A stretch of 64,000 nt of DNA from Leptospira fainei serovar Hurstbridge str. BUT 6 (GTDB lineage Bacteria > Spirochaetota > Leptospiria > Leptospirales > Leptospiraceae), in the NCBI RefSeq assembly GCF_000306235.2, contig NZ_AKWZ02000011.1:267620-331619 (forward strand). The letters run 5' to 3'. Below are positions 43,884-53,371 of this stretch, piece after piece. The notes beneath the pieces are model-generated. The model saw only the letters and a list, made by a program, of their open reading frames with translations. It did no database searches and was not told the origin of the DNA. The position numbers and the translations under genes were made by a program. Within the stretch, counting starts at the first letter, position 1. Each line of letters opens with the position of its first letter.

Positions 43884-46262
43884 TTACACCAGGGCAGGCT
43901 CGGTGCTATCGCTACGTTCCGGATTCTTTCGGGAAACGATTTGCTTTAGAACGGCCATAGTCGTCCTGAATTTTGCCCGGCTTCCGGTTAGTCGATATAG
44001 GGCTACTAGATGTTTCAGGTTCCGAACGTTTTCGGGCTCGCGGGAACGTAATTTTTCGGAATACTCCAGCGACTTCCAATAATCCTTGGTTTTTCTTAAG
44101 CAATACGAAGCATAAAAGATATATTCGTTATCAAAAGGAACTTTGGAGAGGTAGGCTTCGCAGTAACTCGCGCCCTCCTCGTAATCTTTCGCGTTAATGC
44201 AAATCCTCGAGAGCTGCTTATGAAGCGCGGGGTCGGAGTCGTCCAGCGCAAGAGCCTTTGTGAAAATCACTTTAGTTTTTTCGTAATTTCCTTTCTTGTA
44301 TTCCCGAATCCCTTCCTGTAATAGACGATTGTATTCTTCGGGCACGATTTTTGGCTCGGAGGGCGCGACTGATTCCTTAAAGCCCACCCTCATTAAGCTT
44401 AGATCGTCCGAAACTTCTCCCGCGGCCGAAATCAATCGTTCAAGATCCTGCAAATTTCCGTTGGCAAGTTCCACAAATCGAAGAAAAAGAAACTCATCTT
44501 CGTTCATTGCGGGCTCTTCCTTATTAGGATCGGTAATTAAAATATCGTCTCGACCGTCGGAACCGATAAAAACCACGTCCCCTTTTTCCAACTTATAAAC
44601 TCTGACCAGCGGCTCGGGAGAGTTCTCCGAGAAACCCAATTTTCGCAGCGCTAACTCGGGATCCAGGAAGGTCGCTTTTCCGTCCCTATATAATACCATA
44701 TTGGGATGTTCCGCATTCAAGGAGTAAAGAGCGCCCGTTTCTTCATCCAATAGACAAATTAAGGCGGACACTAACATGGTCCCGTCAAATGTAACGAATA
44801 CGTTTTGCAATTCAGTATAACAGTCTTTCAGCCATTTTTCGGGAGTCTTGCGTTGGTTGGTTCTGGACAGTTGAGTTCTGGTCAGAATGGCTTTGAATAC
44901 CGTACCCATTACTAACGCTCCCCCTGCGCCTTGAATCGATTTACCCATAGCGTCGGAATTCATCATTACCAGATATTTTTTCCCGTACAAAGTGATTTCG
45001 CTGATGGAAACCAAATCGCCGCCGATATCGGATTCTCTTTTTCGGAATGTAAAGGTTTTCTTTTGTTTTAAGATCGATTGGATTTTCGTGGACGGTCCGT
45101 TATGATCGAGCGTCGCTAACGGACGAAGGAGTAGGGAAGTGAGATAATAATCTCCGTCTTGCTTTTCCTTCAAAGCGCGTAGGTCGGTTAAGGTTTCCTG
45201 GAGTTCGTGAGTTTTCTCCTCCACTTTCTTTTCCAAAAAGAGTTGGTGATCGAGTAAGTCTTTCTTCATTCCGACGAAGACTTCCGCCATTTCACCAAGC
45301 TCGTCGGATCTTTCCAAATCCACGATCTTTGACTCATCCTCACCGGGGTTTTTCATGGCAAAGTTTAACGCTTTAACCGCATGGATAATATCGCGAGAGA
45401 AGAAATAGGAAGTGATTAGGATTCCTCCGAACACGAAGAGTGCGATCAGTCCGCAATAGATCCAAAGATTTCGAGTCGATTCATATAGATCGGTCTCGTC
45501 GATCATCAATACGAATTCAAGTTTCAAATTGCTCAAGCCCTGATTTTCGTACGGTATTTTGGTGAGATACAGATGCTTTTCCGCGAATTTTAGGCGGGTT
45601 CCATCTTTTAAGGAGGCCAGAGGTTTCTGTTCCAAATATTTTGCAATGAAGGTGTCGGAGGATGCGACAAGCTTTCCTTTTTCGAAGATCGCCATGTGGA
45701 CGTCCTCGGATCCGACAATCGATTGGAGAAATTTTTCGTTTACGACCTGTCCGACCAACATCAATCCCCCGCGAAGAGGAGCCGTGATCCGAAGACCTAA
45801 GCCGCTATGGCCGATTTCCAAAGTGGAGGCTCCTGCGCCATGCAAAGCCTCCTGCACGATTTTTTGTTTGGACTTATCGTCGCCGAAATCCTTAGGGCGA
45901 TGAAACCGGAAAAAGACGACCCCTTTCGAATCCAGAAGTTCGAAAATCGAAAGATCGTATTGAGCCATAATTCCTTTGACATAATCGAAATTTGCCAAGA
46001 GCAAAGGCCGATTATTATTTAATCCGCTTTCCAGAATGGATCGAGTCTTTTGATTTCTTTCTATTTCTTTTAAAAGGAGACGTATCACCTCGTCTTTATG
46101 GTGTAGTTCTTTGCGGAATTCGAACGCTCTATCCAGAGCTCTCTTGTTTTGCGGCTCGTTTTTGACTCGATCAATCATTTGAATAAACGTAAACGCGAGT
46201 ATGAGAACGAGAAGGAGCTGACTCGCTCCTAAGATGATGAAGATTTTTTGTCTAAAACTCAT
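43884..46262 (-). CDS. Membrane SpoIIE/PP2C phosphatase with TPR tail
   Basis: A 792-residue sensor. An N-terminal transmembrane segment (about 9-29) and one near 265-285 flank a ~230-residue extracytoplasmic sensing domain of the double-Cache type. A HAMP linker and coiled coil follow ('LEKKVEEKTHELQETLTDLRALKEK'). A SpoIIE-type phosphatase domain covers about 375-625 ('ESDIGGDLVSISEI', 'NSDAMGKSIQGAGGALVM', 'VFIGSDGRDDIL', 'EVSDDLSLMRVG'). TPR repeats end the protein (about 645-775). It probably dephosphorylates the STAS protein encoded downstream. Confidence 0.88.
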   Translation of the reverse strand: MSFRQKIFIILGASQLLLVLILAFTFIQMIDRVKNEPQNKRALDRAFEFRKELHHKDEVIRLLLKEIERNQKTRSILESGLNNNRPLLLANFDYVKGIMAQYDLSIFELLDSKGVVFFRFHRPKDFGDDKSKQKIVQEALHGAGASTLEIGHSGLGLRITAPLRGGLMLVGQVVNEKFLQSIVGSEDVHMAIFEKGKLVASSDTFIAKYLEQKPLASLKDGTRLKFAEKHLYLTKIPYENQGLSNLKLEFVLMIDETDLYESTRNLWIYCGLIALFVFGGILITSYFFSRDIIHAVKALNFAMKNPGEDESKIVDLERSDELGEMAEVFVGMKKDLLDHQLFLEKKVEEKTHELQETLTDLRALKEKQDGDYYLTSLLLRPLATLDHNGPSTKIQSILKQKKTFTFRKRESDIGGDLVSISEITLYGKKYLVMMNSDAMGKSIQGAGGALVMGTVFKAILTRTQLSRTNQRKTPEKWLKDCYTELQNVFVTFDGTMLVSALICLLDEETGALYSLNAEHPNMVLYRDGKATFLDPELALRKLGFSENSPEPLVRVYKLEKGDVVFIGSDGRDDILITDPNKEEPAMNEDEFLFLRFVELANGNLQDLERLISAAGEVSDDLSLMRVGFKESVAPSEPKIVPEEYNRLLQEGIREYKKGNYEKTKVIFTKALALDDSDPALHKQLSRICINAKDYEEGASYCEAYLSKVPFDNEYIFYASYCLRKTKDYWKSLEYSEKLRSREPENVRNLKHLVALYRLTGSRAKFRTTMAVLKQIVSRKNPERSDSTEPALV

Positions 46263-46546
46263 AAAGTTACCCGGAAGCTTGAAACTGACTGTGCAGAAAT
46301 GGAATGAGGACGCTTAGAATTTTCAGCCTAGTAATTCCTCGTTTAGTTAAAGGAGTCTAGAATTTACGCTTTAATGATCCCAACGGTACTAAGGAATCGT
46401 GAAAATACCGTTACAAATACGGGTCAGAATCGCATTTTGGCGTTTAGGCGAAGGTCGATACGGTTGACATAAGATGTCGAGGTTTTCAACCTTTTCAAAA
46501 ATTCGGAACGGAATATTTTCTTCCGCCGAGTACAGAGGGAAGAAAG

Positions 46547-47035
46547 ATGGAATCGCAGGAATCTCAAAAGCAAGGATATCCGTTTCGTCCATTGCAGGAC
46601 TTTGTTTTAGGGGAAGTTCTCGGCAGAACTTTGGAGAGATTAGGAACTCCCATTCAGGAAACGGAAGCCGCCATACTTTCACATTTAAATCAGGGGATCA
46701 AGGAATTTCAATTTACTCCGAACTCTAAGAAGCAGGTTCTCCTGCAGAGCATGCCTAGTCAGTTCCGTTCCTTTTTAGAGCTCGGAAAAGAGCTGGAGCT
46801 CCTGGAGGTTCTGCATAAAACCATCGCCGTCGAAGGTCGATTGGATCTGGCCCTGGAACTTATCGAATGGATTTTTACCGGATTCGAAAAAGAAGATCTG
46901 GTAAGAAGACTTTTTAAATTGGTTCTAAACGGAAAGATAGAATTGAAACCGGAATTTTATTCGGTGCTCAAAGAGGAATATGAAAAGGAAATGTTGGGCG
47001 ACTTAGGAAAGTTACGGAAGGAAAATCACGAATAA
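46547..47035 (+). CDS. Hypothetical helical protein
   Basis: A 162-residue all-helical protein without signal peptide or membrane span, Leu/Glu/Lys-rich ('LELGKELELLEVLHKTIAVEG'). Family not recognised. The ATG at 46547 has a GAAAG ribosome-binding site. A consensus -35 (TTGACA at 46464) lies upstream, but no good -10 follows. It converges on the desaturase gene with a palindrome between them. Confidence 0.65.
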   Translation: MESQESQKQGYPFRPLQDFVLGEVLGRTLERLGTPIQETEAAILSHLNQGIKEFQFTPNSKKQVLLQSMPSQFRSFLELGKELELLEVLHKTIAVEGRLDLALELIEWIFTGFEKEDLVRRLFKLVLNGKIELKPEFYSVLKEEYEKEMLGDLGKLRKENHE

Positions 47036-47056
47036 AACGTTCGTTAAGAAAATCCC

Positions 47057-47074
47057 TCGCGGAAATTTCCGCGA
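47057..47074. terminator. 18-bp palindrome, possible bidirectional terminator
   Basis: TCGCGGAAATTTCCGCGA is a perfect inverted repeat midway between two convergent genes (ends at 47035 and 47095). It can form a stem of six GC-rich pairs with an AAATTT loop in either transcript. Confidence 0.55.
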
Positions 47075-47094
47075 AGGACAATTTGAAGAATCTT

Positions 47095-47901
47095 TTATGC
47101 TACGTCAGCTAGGGGGGAACGGGGAGTTCCGGGAAGTTCTTGTCTCCCTTTTTCGGTCCAGACGGCTCTTTGAATCTTGATGATTCTTAAGAAATGCAAA
47201 GCTTTCATTACTTGATAAGTGAAGTCGATTTCGAACCAACGGAACGCAAAATTCGGAGAATTAGGATGCGCATGGTGATTATTTTGGTAGAGTTCGCCTA
47301 AAATCAGGATATCGATCGGTAGGGTATTTTTCGAATTATCCGGATTCTTCGCATGGTTCCGATATCCGTACATATGCCCGCACCAGTTAACGATCGCGCC
47401 GTGAACCGGACTCATTAAGTAATGGATGGGAAGAAGCGCATAAAGCCAGAGAGCATCGCCCGGAACAAACGCCATATAAAACAATGTGTAAGAAGTTCCA
47501 AAGAATAAACGAACAAACCAAGAATCCGCAAATCGATCAAAGAAAGGCATCTCCGGATAATTCCCTTTGAAATCTTTTTCGACGTCCGTTTTATGATTTA
47601 GAATGTTTTCGTACGTGACAGCAGTAGTCCACATCATATCCAGGAAGCCGGTCGAGGCAACGGGGGAATGCGGATCTTTTACGGTATCACTATATGCATG
47701 ATGTTGACGATGTAATATTGCGTACGCGCGAGGATTTAAATAAGAAGATCCTTGAACGAAGAAGGTAAAGAAATAAAAGAACTTTTCCCAGAAACGGTTT
47801 AGTTTGAACATTTGATGGGCGGAATAGCGGTGCAGGAAAAAAGACTGCACAAAGGCCGCTAAAAACCAATGTCCTGCGAAAAAGCTTAGAATGATTGCCA
47901 T
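47095..47901 (-). CDS. Fatty-acid (acyl-CoA) desaturase
   Basis: A 268-residue membrane di-iron desaturase. Three histidine boxes are present: 'HRYSAHQ' (residues 24-30), 'HRQHH' near 64 and 'NNHHAHPN' near 205. They coordinate the iron pair that inserts a double bond into saturated acyl chains, as in delta-9 desaturases. Several hydrophobic segments place it in the inner membrane. Good ribosome-binding site (GGAG) upstream. A long inverted repeat lies about 100 bases upstream. Confidence 0.9.
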   Translation of the reverse strand: MAIILSFFAGHWFLAAFVQSFFLHRYSAHQMFKLNRFWEKFFYFFTFFVQGSSYLNPRAYAILHRQHHAYSDTVKDPHSPVASTGFLDMMWTTAVTYENILNHKTDVEKDFKGNYPEMPFFDRFADSWFVRLFFGTSYTLFYMAFVPGDALWLYALLPIHYLMSPVHGAIVNWCGHMYGYRNHAKNPDNSKNTLPIDILILGELYQNNHHAHPNSPNFAFRWFEIDFTYQVMKALHFLRIIKIQRAVWTEKGRQELPGTPRSPLADVA

Positions 47902-48654
47902 GAAGGGCTCCTCTCGGTTGTACCTTTTTCTTTATACGAGCCTGGGACGCCGGGTTTGTTGCGAAAAAGGAGGGTACTTTCCGAAAAAATTTTCGGTTTT
48001 ATGGATCGGCGATTTCGTCGGGAACTCCCGAATTACGTGACGGAATCGCCGATAACAAACAGCGAAAAATATTACAATATGATGAATGGGAAAAATCTAT
48101 GTCCCTTCAGCGTAAAAATTCTCCGTAAAGATACCCGTTTTATAAGACTTGTTTTTAGCTCGAGATTCGAGGATTTCCGTTTTTGTTTCCCGGTTTCTGG
48201 TTTTCAACCGTAAAGAATTTTCTAAACGCGTATCGGTTTTTATAGTTCGTTTGGAAGAATAATGATATCGCTCCGCTTCGTTTACATTTCCTTTTTCGGG
48301 ATTTCGTGAGAACGATAAGCAGAACGGATTAATTGCAACGATAAAAGACTCTACGAAGATCGAAGTATCGTCAAAGGAATTCCGCTGGACGAGCCTATGC
48401 GGAAATTCAAGGCAGCTGCGATGTATGCGAACTTTCCACTCCATCTTTTTCCCCGGAAAATTCATTGGATGGTATGAACGCTAATGCAATTCCGAAAAGA
48501 ATGATATAGATGAAAATCTGTACCAATTTCATGCAACATGAGACGTTATCTTTTTTCTAGTTCTAACAATTTCGGAAAAAAATTCCAAATTTTTAATTGA
48601 ATCGATTTGTAGATAAAATGTTGACTAACTTTGATCGATCGATAACATCCCTCC
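47902..48654. other. 753-base intergenic region between divergent genes
   Basis: I see no convincing gene. Short open frames on both strands have no plausible protein composition or ribosome-binding site. It holds a 49-base inverted repeat (48005-48053) and otherwise AT-rich sequence. It could carry promoters for the desaturase and the small gene at 48655, or a small RNA. Confidence 0.6.
48005..48053. repeat. 15-bp inverted repeat with nested hairpin
   Basis: ATCGGCGATTTCGTC (48005-48019) pairs with GACGGAATCGCCGAT (48039-48053) with a single wobble. CGGG-AACT-CCCG (48019-48030) can form a second stem inside. It lies about 104 bases upstream of the desaturase start. Confidence 0.55.
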
Positions 48655-48894
48655 ATGGATTTGCAGAACGAACAAATACCTCCCGGATTCTCGACCGAAT
48701 CTTGGAATGCCCTAACACCGGAACAAAAGAAACAATATCTGAACGCGACAGCCCAAACCGGGGCTCAAGGTAACGGTCAAGCACCCGCAACCCCAACACA
48801 AGGGCAGATCTATGCCGAGGTTGGAAAACAAATGCTGTTAGGAACAATCTGGAGTTTTTTTAGAAGTTTGCTTTATAGATTTCTTCGATTTTAA
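48655..48894 (+). CDS. Small hypothetical protein
   Basis: 79 residues: a polar Gln/Thr/Pro/Gly-rich first half with 'TPEQKKQYLNA' (a motif common in small helical linkers) and a hydrophobic, Arg-containing C-terminal helix ('LLGTIWSFFRSLLYRFLRF') likely to insert in or lie on a membrane. Ends 26 bases before the transglutaminase-CAP gene and may be cotranscribed. Family not recognised; the composition supports a real protein. Confidence 0.5.
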   Translation: MDLQNEQIPPGFSTESWNALTPEQKKQYLNATAQTGAQGNGQAPATPTQGQIYAEVGKQMLLGTIWSFFRSLLYRFLRF

Positions 48895-48920
48895 TTTCTT
48901 CCATACGAGTTTCATAATAT

Positions 48921-50342
48921 ATGATCGGTAGATTTGCTTCCGCAATCTTACTCGTTTATTTATTCTTATTTTTGAATGCGGGCTCCGCAGTCGGAGGTTC
49001 TTCCGCAAGAAGAACCAGCATCATGGGTATCTCCTCGGGTGAACCGGTATTAAAGCGATTCCCTCAGAGATTTAAAATTACTCGTAAGCTTCGACTTGCG
49101 AGCGGTCTTCCTTCTAATCTCTCCGGGAGCGGTTTTAAAATCGAAATTCTGATTCCGATTCCACAAGACGACGAATCGAGAGAAGTATCCGGTATTAAAT
49201 ACAATACGGGAGATATCGTAATCTCGCCCGATTCGCAGCAAAAGTTTCTGTACATCACCTCGGGAAATTCCGCTCCCGAAGTCGAAATCACCCATTTAGT
49301 AAAGTCTTATCGAACGGACTGGGATCCGGATTTTTTTGACGCAGAAGTAAAATACGATCCGACTTCCGATTTAGTAATGCGTTATACGGGTAAGCACGAA
49401 CAAATAGACCCTAATCATCCGAACATCAGGTCTTTGGTGTCTGCGGCGGCAAAGAAGACGTCGCGGCCCTTTGATTTTGCCAACGAATCAATCAAAGAAA
49501 TTCAGAAAAAGTTAATATGGAAGAATACCGGAAAGTATGCGACGATCAGTCAGACCTTCGCGAACGGCGGAGGGGATTGCGGCGCCTTGAGCCGAGTTTT
49601 GCAATCCATGCTTCGAAGCCAAGGGATTCCGACTCGATTCGTTTCCGGGGGGATTCTTAAAAACGGTAAGGACTGGGATTGGCATGTTTGGACCGAATTT
49701 TACATCCCGGAAAAAGGCTGGGTACCGGCCGACCCGGCAATGTTTGAATCGGTCCCAATGGTCGGCTTTATGGATAAAAATCATATCGCATTCAATCGCG
49801 GGGAAAAGGAAGAAGTTTTTCTTCCGGACGGTCGTAAGATGGCAGTGAATTCCGGTCTCCAAAATTATCTTTATTACTATTCTTCGTACGATGGTCCCGC
49901 GATCCGTTATGATATGGATGTAAGAGTCGAGGTTCTTGATGAGGCGCCGGAAGATTCTTATTATAATTCGGATTCTTTTTTAAATAGGATTCGGAACTCG
50001 TTTTTGGAAAGGATTAACGGAGTTAGGCTGGAATCCGGGCTGCCTTTACTGACGAAATCCGATAAACTTGAAAAAGCGGCGCAGGATCTCGCAATCGGAA
50101 TGGTTTCCGGAGACGAGAAGGACTATAATACTTCCTTAAAAGACCAGGGTTATTCTGCCAAAGGTTTGTTATTGGATGCTTGGATCGTGGGAGATATCGG
50201 ATCGGATGCCGTCTCCACGAACACGGATCGATTGGTTAAAGACCCGAGTTTTGCGAAGACTGGATTTGCGAAAGATATGGGAGTCGGAGTCGGGTATAGG
50301 CTGGGAAGATTTTACTTTTACGTTATATTAGGAACGGAATGA
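48921..50342 (+). CDS. Secreted transglutaminase-like protease / CAP-domain fusion
   Basis: A 473-residue protein with a signal peptide ('SAILLVYLFLFLNAGSAVG'). Residues ~120-280 form a transglutaminase-like domain with a complete catalytic triad: Cys220 in 'GGGDCGALSRVLQ', His255 in 'DWHVWTEFYI' and Asp271 in 'VPADPAM'. Residues ~360-473 match a CAP/SCP domain ('FLERINGVRLESGLPLLTKSDKLEKAAQDLA', given only in part here, and 'DMGVGVGYR...FYVILG'). The protein is probably periplasmic or surface-exposed and acts on peptides or peptidoglycan; the substrate is unknown. A repeat copy lies immediately downstream. Confidence 0.82.
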   Translation: MIGRFASAILLVYLFLFLNAGSAVGGSSARRTSIMGISSGEPVLKRFPQRFKITRKLRLASGLPSNLSGSGFKIEILIPIPQDDESREVSGIKYNTGDIVISPDSQQKFLYITSGNSAPEVEITHLVKSYRTDWDPDFFDAEVKYDPTSDLVMRYTGKHEQIDPNHPNIRSLVSAAAKKTSRPFDFANESIKEIQKKLIWKNTGKYATISQTFANGGGDCGALSRVLQSMLRSQGIPTRFVSGGILKNGKDWDWHVWTEFYIPEKGWVPADPAMFESVPMVGFMDKNHIAFNRGEKEEVFLPDGRKMAVNSGLQNYLYYYSSYDGPAIRYDMDVRVEVLDEAPEDSYYNSDSFLNRIRNSFLERINGVRLESGLPLLTKSDKLEKAAQDLAIGMVSGDEKDYNTSLKDQGYSAKGLLLDAWIVGDIGSDAVSTNTDRLVKDPSFAKTGFAKDMGVGVGYRLGRFYFYVILGTE

Positions 50343-50359
50343 GAATTGTCCGTTTTGGT

Positions 50360-50504
50360 CGCGGCAACGATGCGTAGGGTGCTGCGAAGTCACGGCGACA
50401 AAACGTAACGGTTTATTAAGGATCTCTAAATAAACGTCGCCGGGACCGAAGCGTTAGCGTAGCCCGAAGCAGCGTGACCCTGAACGAAGAGAAGGGGGCC
50501 GCCC
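50360..50504 (+). repeat. Intergenic structured repeat, copy B
   Basis: The same ordered blocks as copy A: CGCGGCAACGATG-TAGGG, GGGACCGAAGCG, AGCCCGAA-CAGCGTGACCC and GGGGGCCGCCC. CGGCGAC (50393-50399) pairs with GTCGCCG (50436-50442) at the position where copy A has a different but also pairing sequence. It lies directly after a plus-strand gene, as copy A does after ald. Confidence 0.65.
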
Positions 50505-50552
50505 TTAATTAAGAGTCTCGATATCGGTTCGAAATGTTCATGAATGAGTTTC

Positions 50553-52919
50553 TTACTTACAAGAACCGTTAAATTCGAAAGCCCCGATCGAATAACCGTA
50601 CGCTCCCGCTGGAATAAAGGAAGGAGCCGTCACGACGACGTTTTGGGTGCGCGGCGCCGAGACGATATCTGTCGATGTGAATGCTGGGAGGACATTATCG
50701 TTGATACCCCCGTATACCGAGTAGCAGGATGAAGTCGAAGTCAGCATAAACGCGTGATATATGTCCGTTGCCGCTACGAAATTCGGCGCCTGAGCGTAAT
50801 CCTGTGAAGCGGCACTAGTTCCGGAAAGATAAGTAGGCACACCGCAAGCAGTGGAACTTAATCCACCGATGATCCCGCCGGGGCATATACCGCCGTAAGA
50901 GGTGGCCGTTCCATTTTCATACGCAAGAGTGGAACAACCGTAAAAATTATTTCCTTGAATGGAGGATGCCGCGCTCGACGTAGTCGCGTGATATAGACAA
51001 GTAAATCCCGGACTAGGGGTAATCAGTTGATTATTTTCGAGCGCGATCTTGGAAGAAAGCATATTATAACTGACCGCTTTGGAATTTGCTGCTGCGCCGT
51101 TTCCGGAATAAATACTATTTCCGAGAAAAGTAATATTTGTCGTATTTACGTTGCTTGCTTGCAGGAAAATACCGAGAAAATTAGTTGCGGTAACGCTTGG
51201 ATCAATATAAGCCAAAGGATTGATAGAGTTAGAGTTAACCACTAAGGTGTTTGCGAGATTCATATTACGGATGTCGATCCCGGCGGAATAATTAACCGGA
51301 AAGATTCCACCTGTGGAACTGTGACCGCTGATTCTATTCCAAGAAATAATTCCGGAGGATGCATCAGCGACGATTCCGGCAGAGGCCGATCCGCCTGTCC
51401 CTCCGGTAATGGTATTGTATTCTATGATGATATTATTACTGTTCATCATTTGGATGCCTGATAAAAGTCCGGCCGCAGCCCCGGGTTGTCCGCCGAAAAT
51501 CGCGTTTTGAAAGATATATATTAATCCCGGGCTAGGAGTCGCACCGTTAAAAAGGATACCGGTCGTATATGCTTTTGTCGGATCGGCTGAAGCAACGATA
51601 CCGAACCCCGATATCTTTACGACTTCGTTAGCGGTCAAGACGGGAGTCGTTACTTGAATAGGGGCGCATGGAGTTGCGTAAGCGACGCCACAGCCTGCGG
51701 TTGCATCGCTAATGATCGTCTGGTATTTCGACGGAGATCGCGTTCCGAAGCCGGGCGCAAATCCTCCCATTAAGGACGTTTTTTGCGAAAGGACGATCGG
51801 AGTTGAAACGGAATAAGTGCCTTGCGAAACGGAAACTAGGCAGGAAGTTGCGGCGCAATTCGTAACCGCTTGTTGAATCGTAGCGCAAGGAGCGATCGGC
51901 GAAGAGCAGGCGGGTGCTGCGGCGTCGGCTCCGGTGGGGGACACGTAATATTGCTGGCTTACAAGAGAAAAATTCAATTGTAAAGCCGCGCCTTCGAGCA
52001 TCAAGTTTCCTCCTGAATCCGTGCAGCCCGTAACTTTTGCGTAAACGTTTAGCGGAGGCGTAAGAGTCGGACTGTAGCTTCCTGCATTGGGCGTAATCGT
52101 CAGAACGTTGCCTACAACCGACATCGTTGCATACGGTCCTAAATTCGTGGGATTCGCCGCAACAGTCGCATCTAGAACGCAACTTCCGACATTCGGATTT
52201 TCGGATAACGTGATATTAATCGTATCCGTTACTAGGATTGCAGTATTGTTTGCAGGTCGGGTTAACGTAGGGCTAAAGCAATTTAAGATAACCGTCGGAG
52301 GGGAGCCTCCGTTTACGATTCCGGTGTTCGACGGCGCAGCGCGAAAAATGCAGGTTTGGTCGGGCAACGGTTGAAAGATGTTCACGGCGAAAGATTGTTG
52401 GTCTGCTACCGTCGTTGGAAATTGATATGTTCCGTTTCCGGTGATCGACAAGTGATCCGTTCCGTTATCGGAAAGGGTCAGAGTATCGGTATTACTTGCG
52501 GATATTCCTACGACCGTAACGTTGATCGGATAAAACGCTACTCCGCACTGGACTTGAACGACGGTTGAAGGGAAAAGAACTTGGCTATTAGGATTTACGA
52601 TCTGGCAAATAATTTGAGGAGTCACAACCGGTTGACTCGTTATGCTTAAATTGTAATTCGTACCGGGAAGTTGTTTTGTCGGAAACGATTGAACTCCGTT
52701 ACTGTTGAAAGTAAGTATCTCTCCTAACGAATCGCTGACGCTTACGGAGGCAAGAGCCGGGAGTCCCGATACCTGTACTTGGATCGGGAGGGGAGTATTT
52801 ACGTTTGTACTCAACTGGGAAAAGATTAAGAAATCCAGAGGGCCGGAATTAGGTCCTTGGTAACACCCCATCGTTAAAAAGGAGATGCAGAAGATCGGAA
52901 TGATAATTTTTTTGTGCAT
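50553..52919 (-). CDS. Large lipoprotein with right-handed beta-helix domain
   Basis: A 788-residue lipoprotein from the ATG at 52919 (AGAGAG upstream): signal peptide and lipobox 'FLTMGC' (Cys19). The frame is open 20 codons further, but that part is not signal-like. The first ~330 residues are beta-rich repeats with paired Cys ('PPTVILNCFSP', 'SQVLFPSTVVQVQC'). From about residue 340 a DUF1565/parallel beta-helix region begins 'YYVSPTGADAAAP' and runs through many Asn/Gly/Ser-rich turns. It is likely surface-exposed; function unknown. Confidence 0.8.
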   Translation of the reverse strand: MHKKIIIPIFCISFLTMGCYQGPNSGPLDFLIFSQLSTNVNTPLPIQVQVSGLPALASVSVSDSLGEILTFNSNGVQSFPTKQLPGTNYNLSITSQPVVTPQIICQIVNPNSQVLFPSTVVQVQCGVAFYPINVTVVGISASNTDTLTLSDNGTDHLSITGNGTYQFPTTVADQQSFAVNIFQPLPDQTCIFRAAPSNTGIVNGGSPPTVILNCFSPTLTRPANNTAILVTDTINITLSENPNVGSCVLDATVAANPTNLGPYATMSVVGNVLTITPNAGSYSPTLTPPLNVYAKVTGCTDSGGNLMLEGAALQLNFSLVSQQYYVSPTGADAAAPACSSPIAPCATIQQAVTNCAATSCLVSVSQGTYSVSTPIVLSQKTSLMGGFAPGFGTRSPSKYQTIISDATAGCGVAYATPCAPIQVTTPVLTANEVVKISGFGIVASADPTKAYTTGILFNGATPSPGLIYIFQNAIFGGQPGAAAGLLSGIQMMNSNNIIIEYNTITGGTGGSASAGIVADASSGIISWNRISGHSSTGGIFPVNYSAGIDIRNMNLANTLVVNSNSINPLAYIDPSVTATNFLGIFLQASNVNTTNITFLGNSIYSGNGAAANSKAVSYNMLSSKIALENNQLITPSPGFTCLYHATTSSAASSIQGNNFYGCSTLAYENGTATSYGGICPGGIIGGLSSTACGVPTYLSGTSAASQDYAQAPNFVAATDIYHAFMLTSTSSCYSVYGGINDNVLPAFTSTDIVSAPRTQNVVVTAPSFIPAGAYGYSIGAFEFNGSCK

Positions 52920-53371
52920 CTCTCTCTTACTTTCTTTTGCTCGAATTTCGGACAAACAACGCCGCGATTCCGCAGGCACAGTATTTCCTCGATTTTAAGC
53001 GAGGTTCCTTAATAGATACGTATATAATAACATCTACAAAAACCGAGTTATTCATTTGATAGAAAAAAATTAAAAATGATCGATCGGATCGGCCCTAAAA
53101 ACGAACTTATACGATCAATGGAAAGATTTCCGTAATTTCAGATATGCGCTTATAAATCCACGAAATTTACAAATCGGTGTAAAATCTGTGCGCGATATTT
53201 CGTCGAATCTCAGATCACACTCTTAAAATATCTCTCTTCCCGTTTTTCATTCTGTCAATAATTTATAAACGCAGGATCCTGGAATTGCAAGTAGGATTTT
53301 AGCCCGGAGTTTTCCGGATAGGAAGCCTATAAGCGATTCCAAGGAATTATCCGAAACGCGTATTCGAATAT
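52920..53371. other. 452-base region upstream of the beta-helix lipoprotein gene
   Basis: No gene seen. It lies between two minus-strand genes and should hold the lipoprotein promoter. It contains a short hairpin (CCTCG/CGAGG, 52987-53004) in the likely leader and AT-rich sequence around 53020-53060. Confidence 0.55.

Noticed and set aside
46464..46469. TTGACA upstream of the hypothetical gene at 46547
   Set aside because: The sequence 17-18 bases downstream does not resemble a -10 box.
47956..48465. Open frames of 85 and 122 codons in the desaturase upstream gap
   Set aside because: Their protein composition is not credible and they overlap each other on opposite strands; the inverted repeat lies inside one of them.
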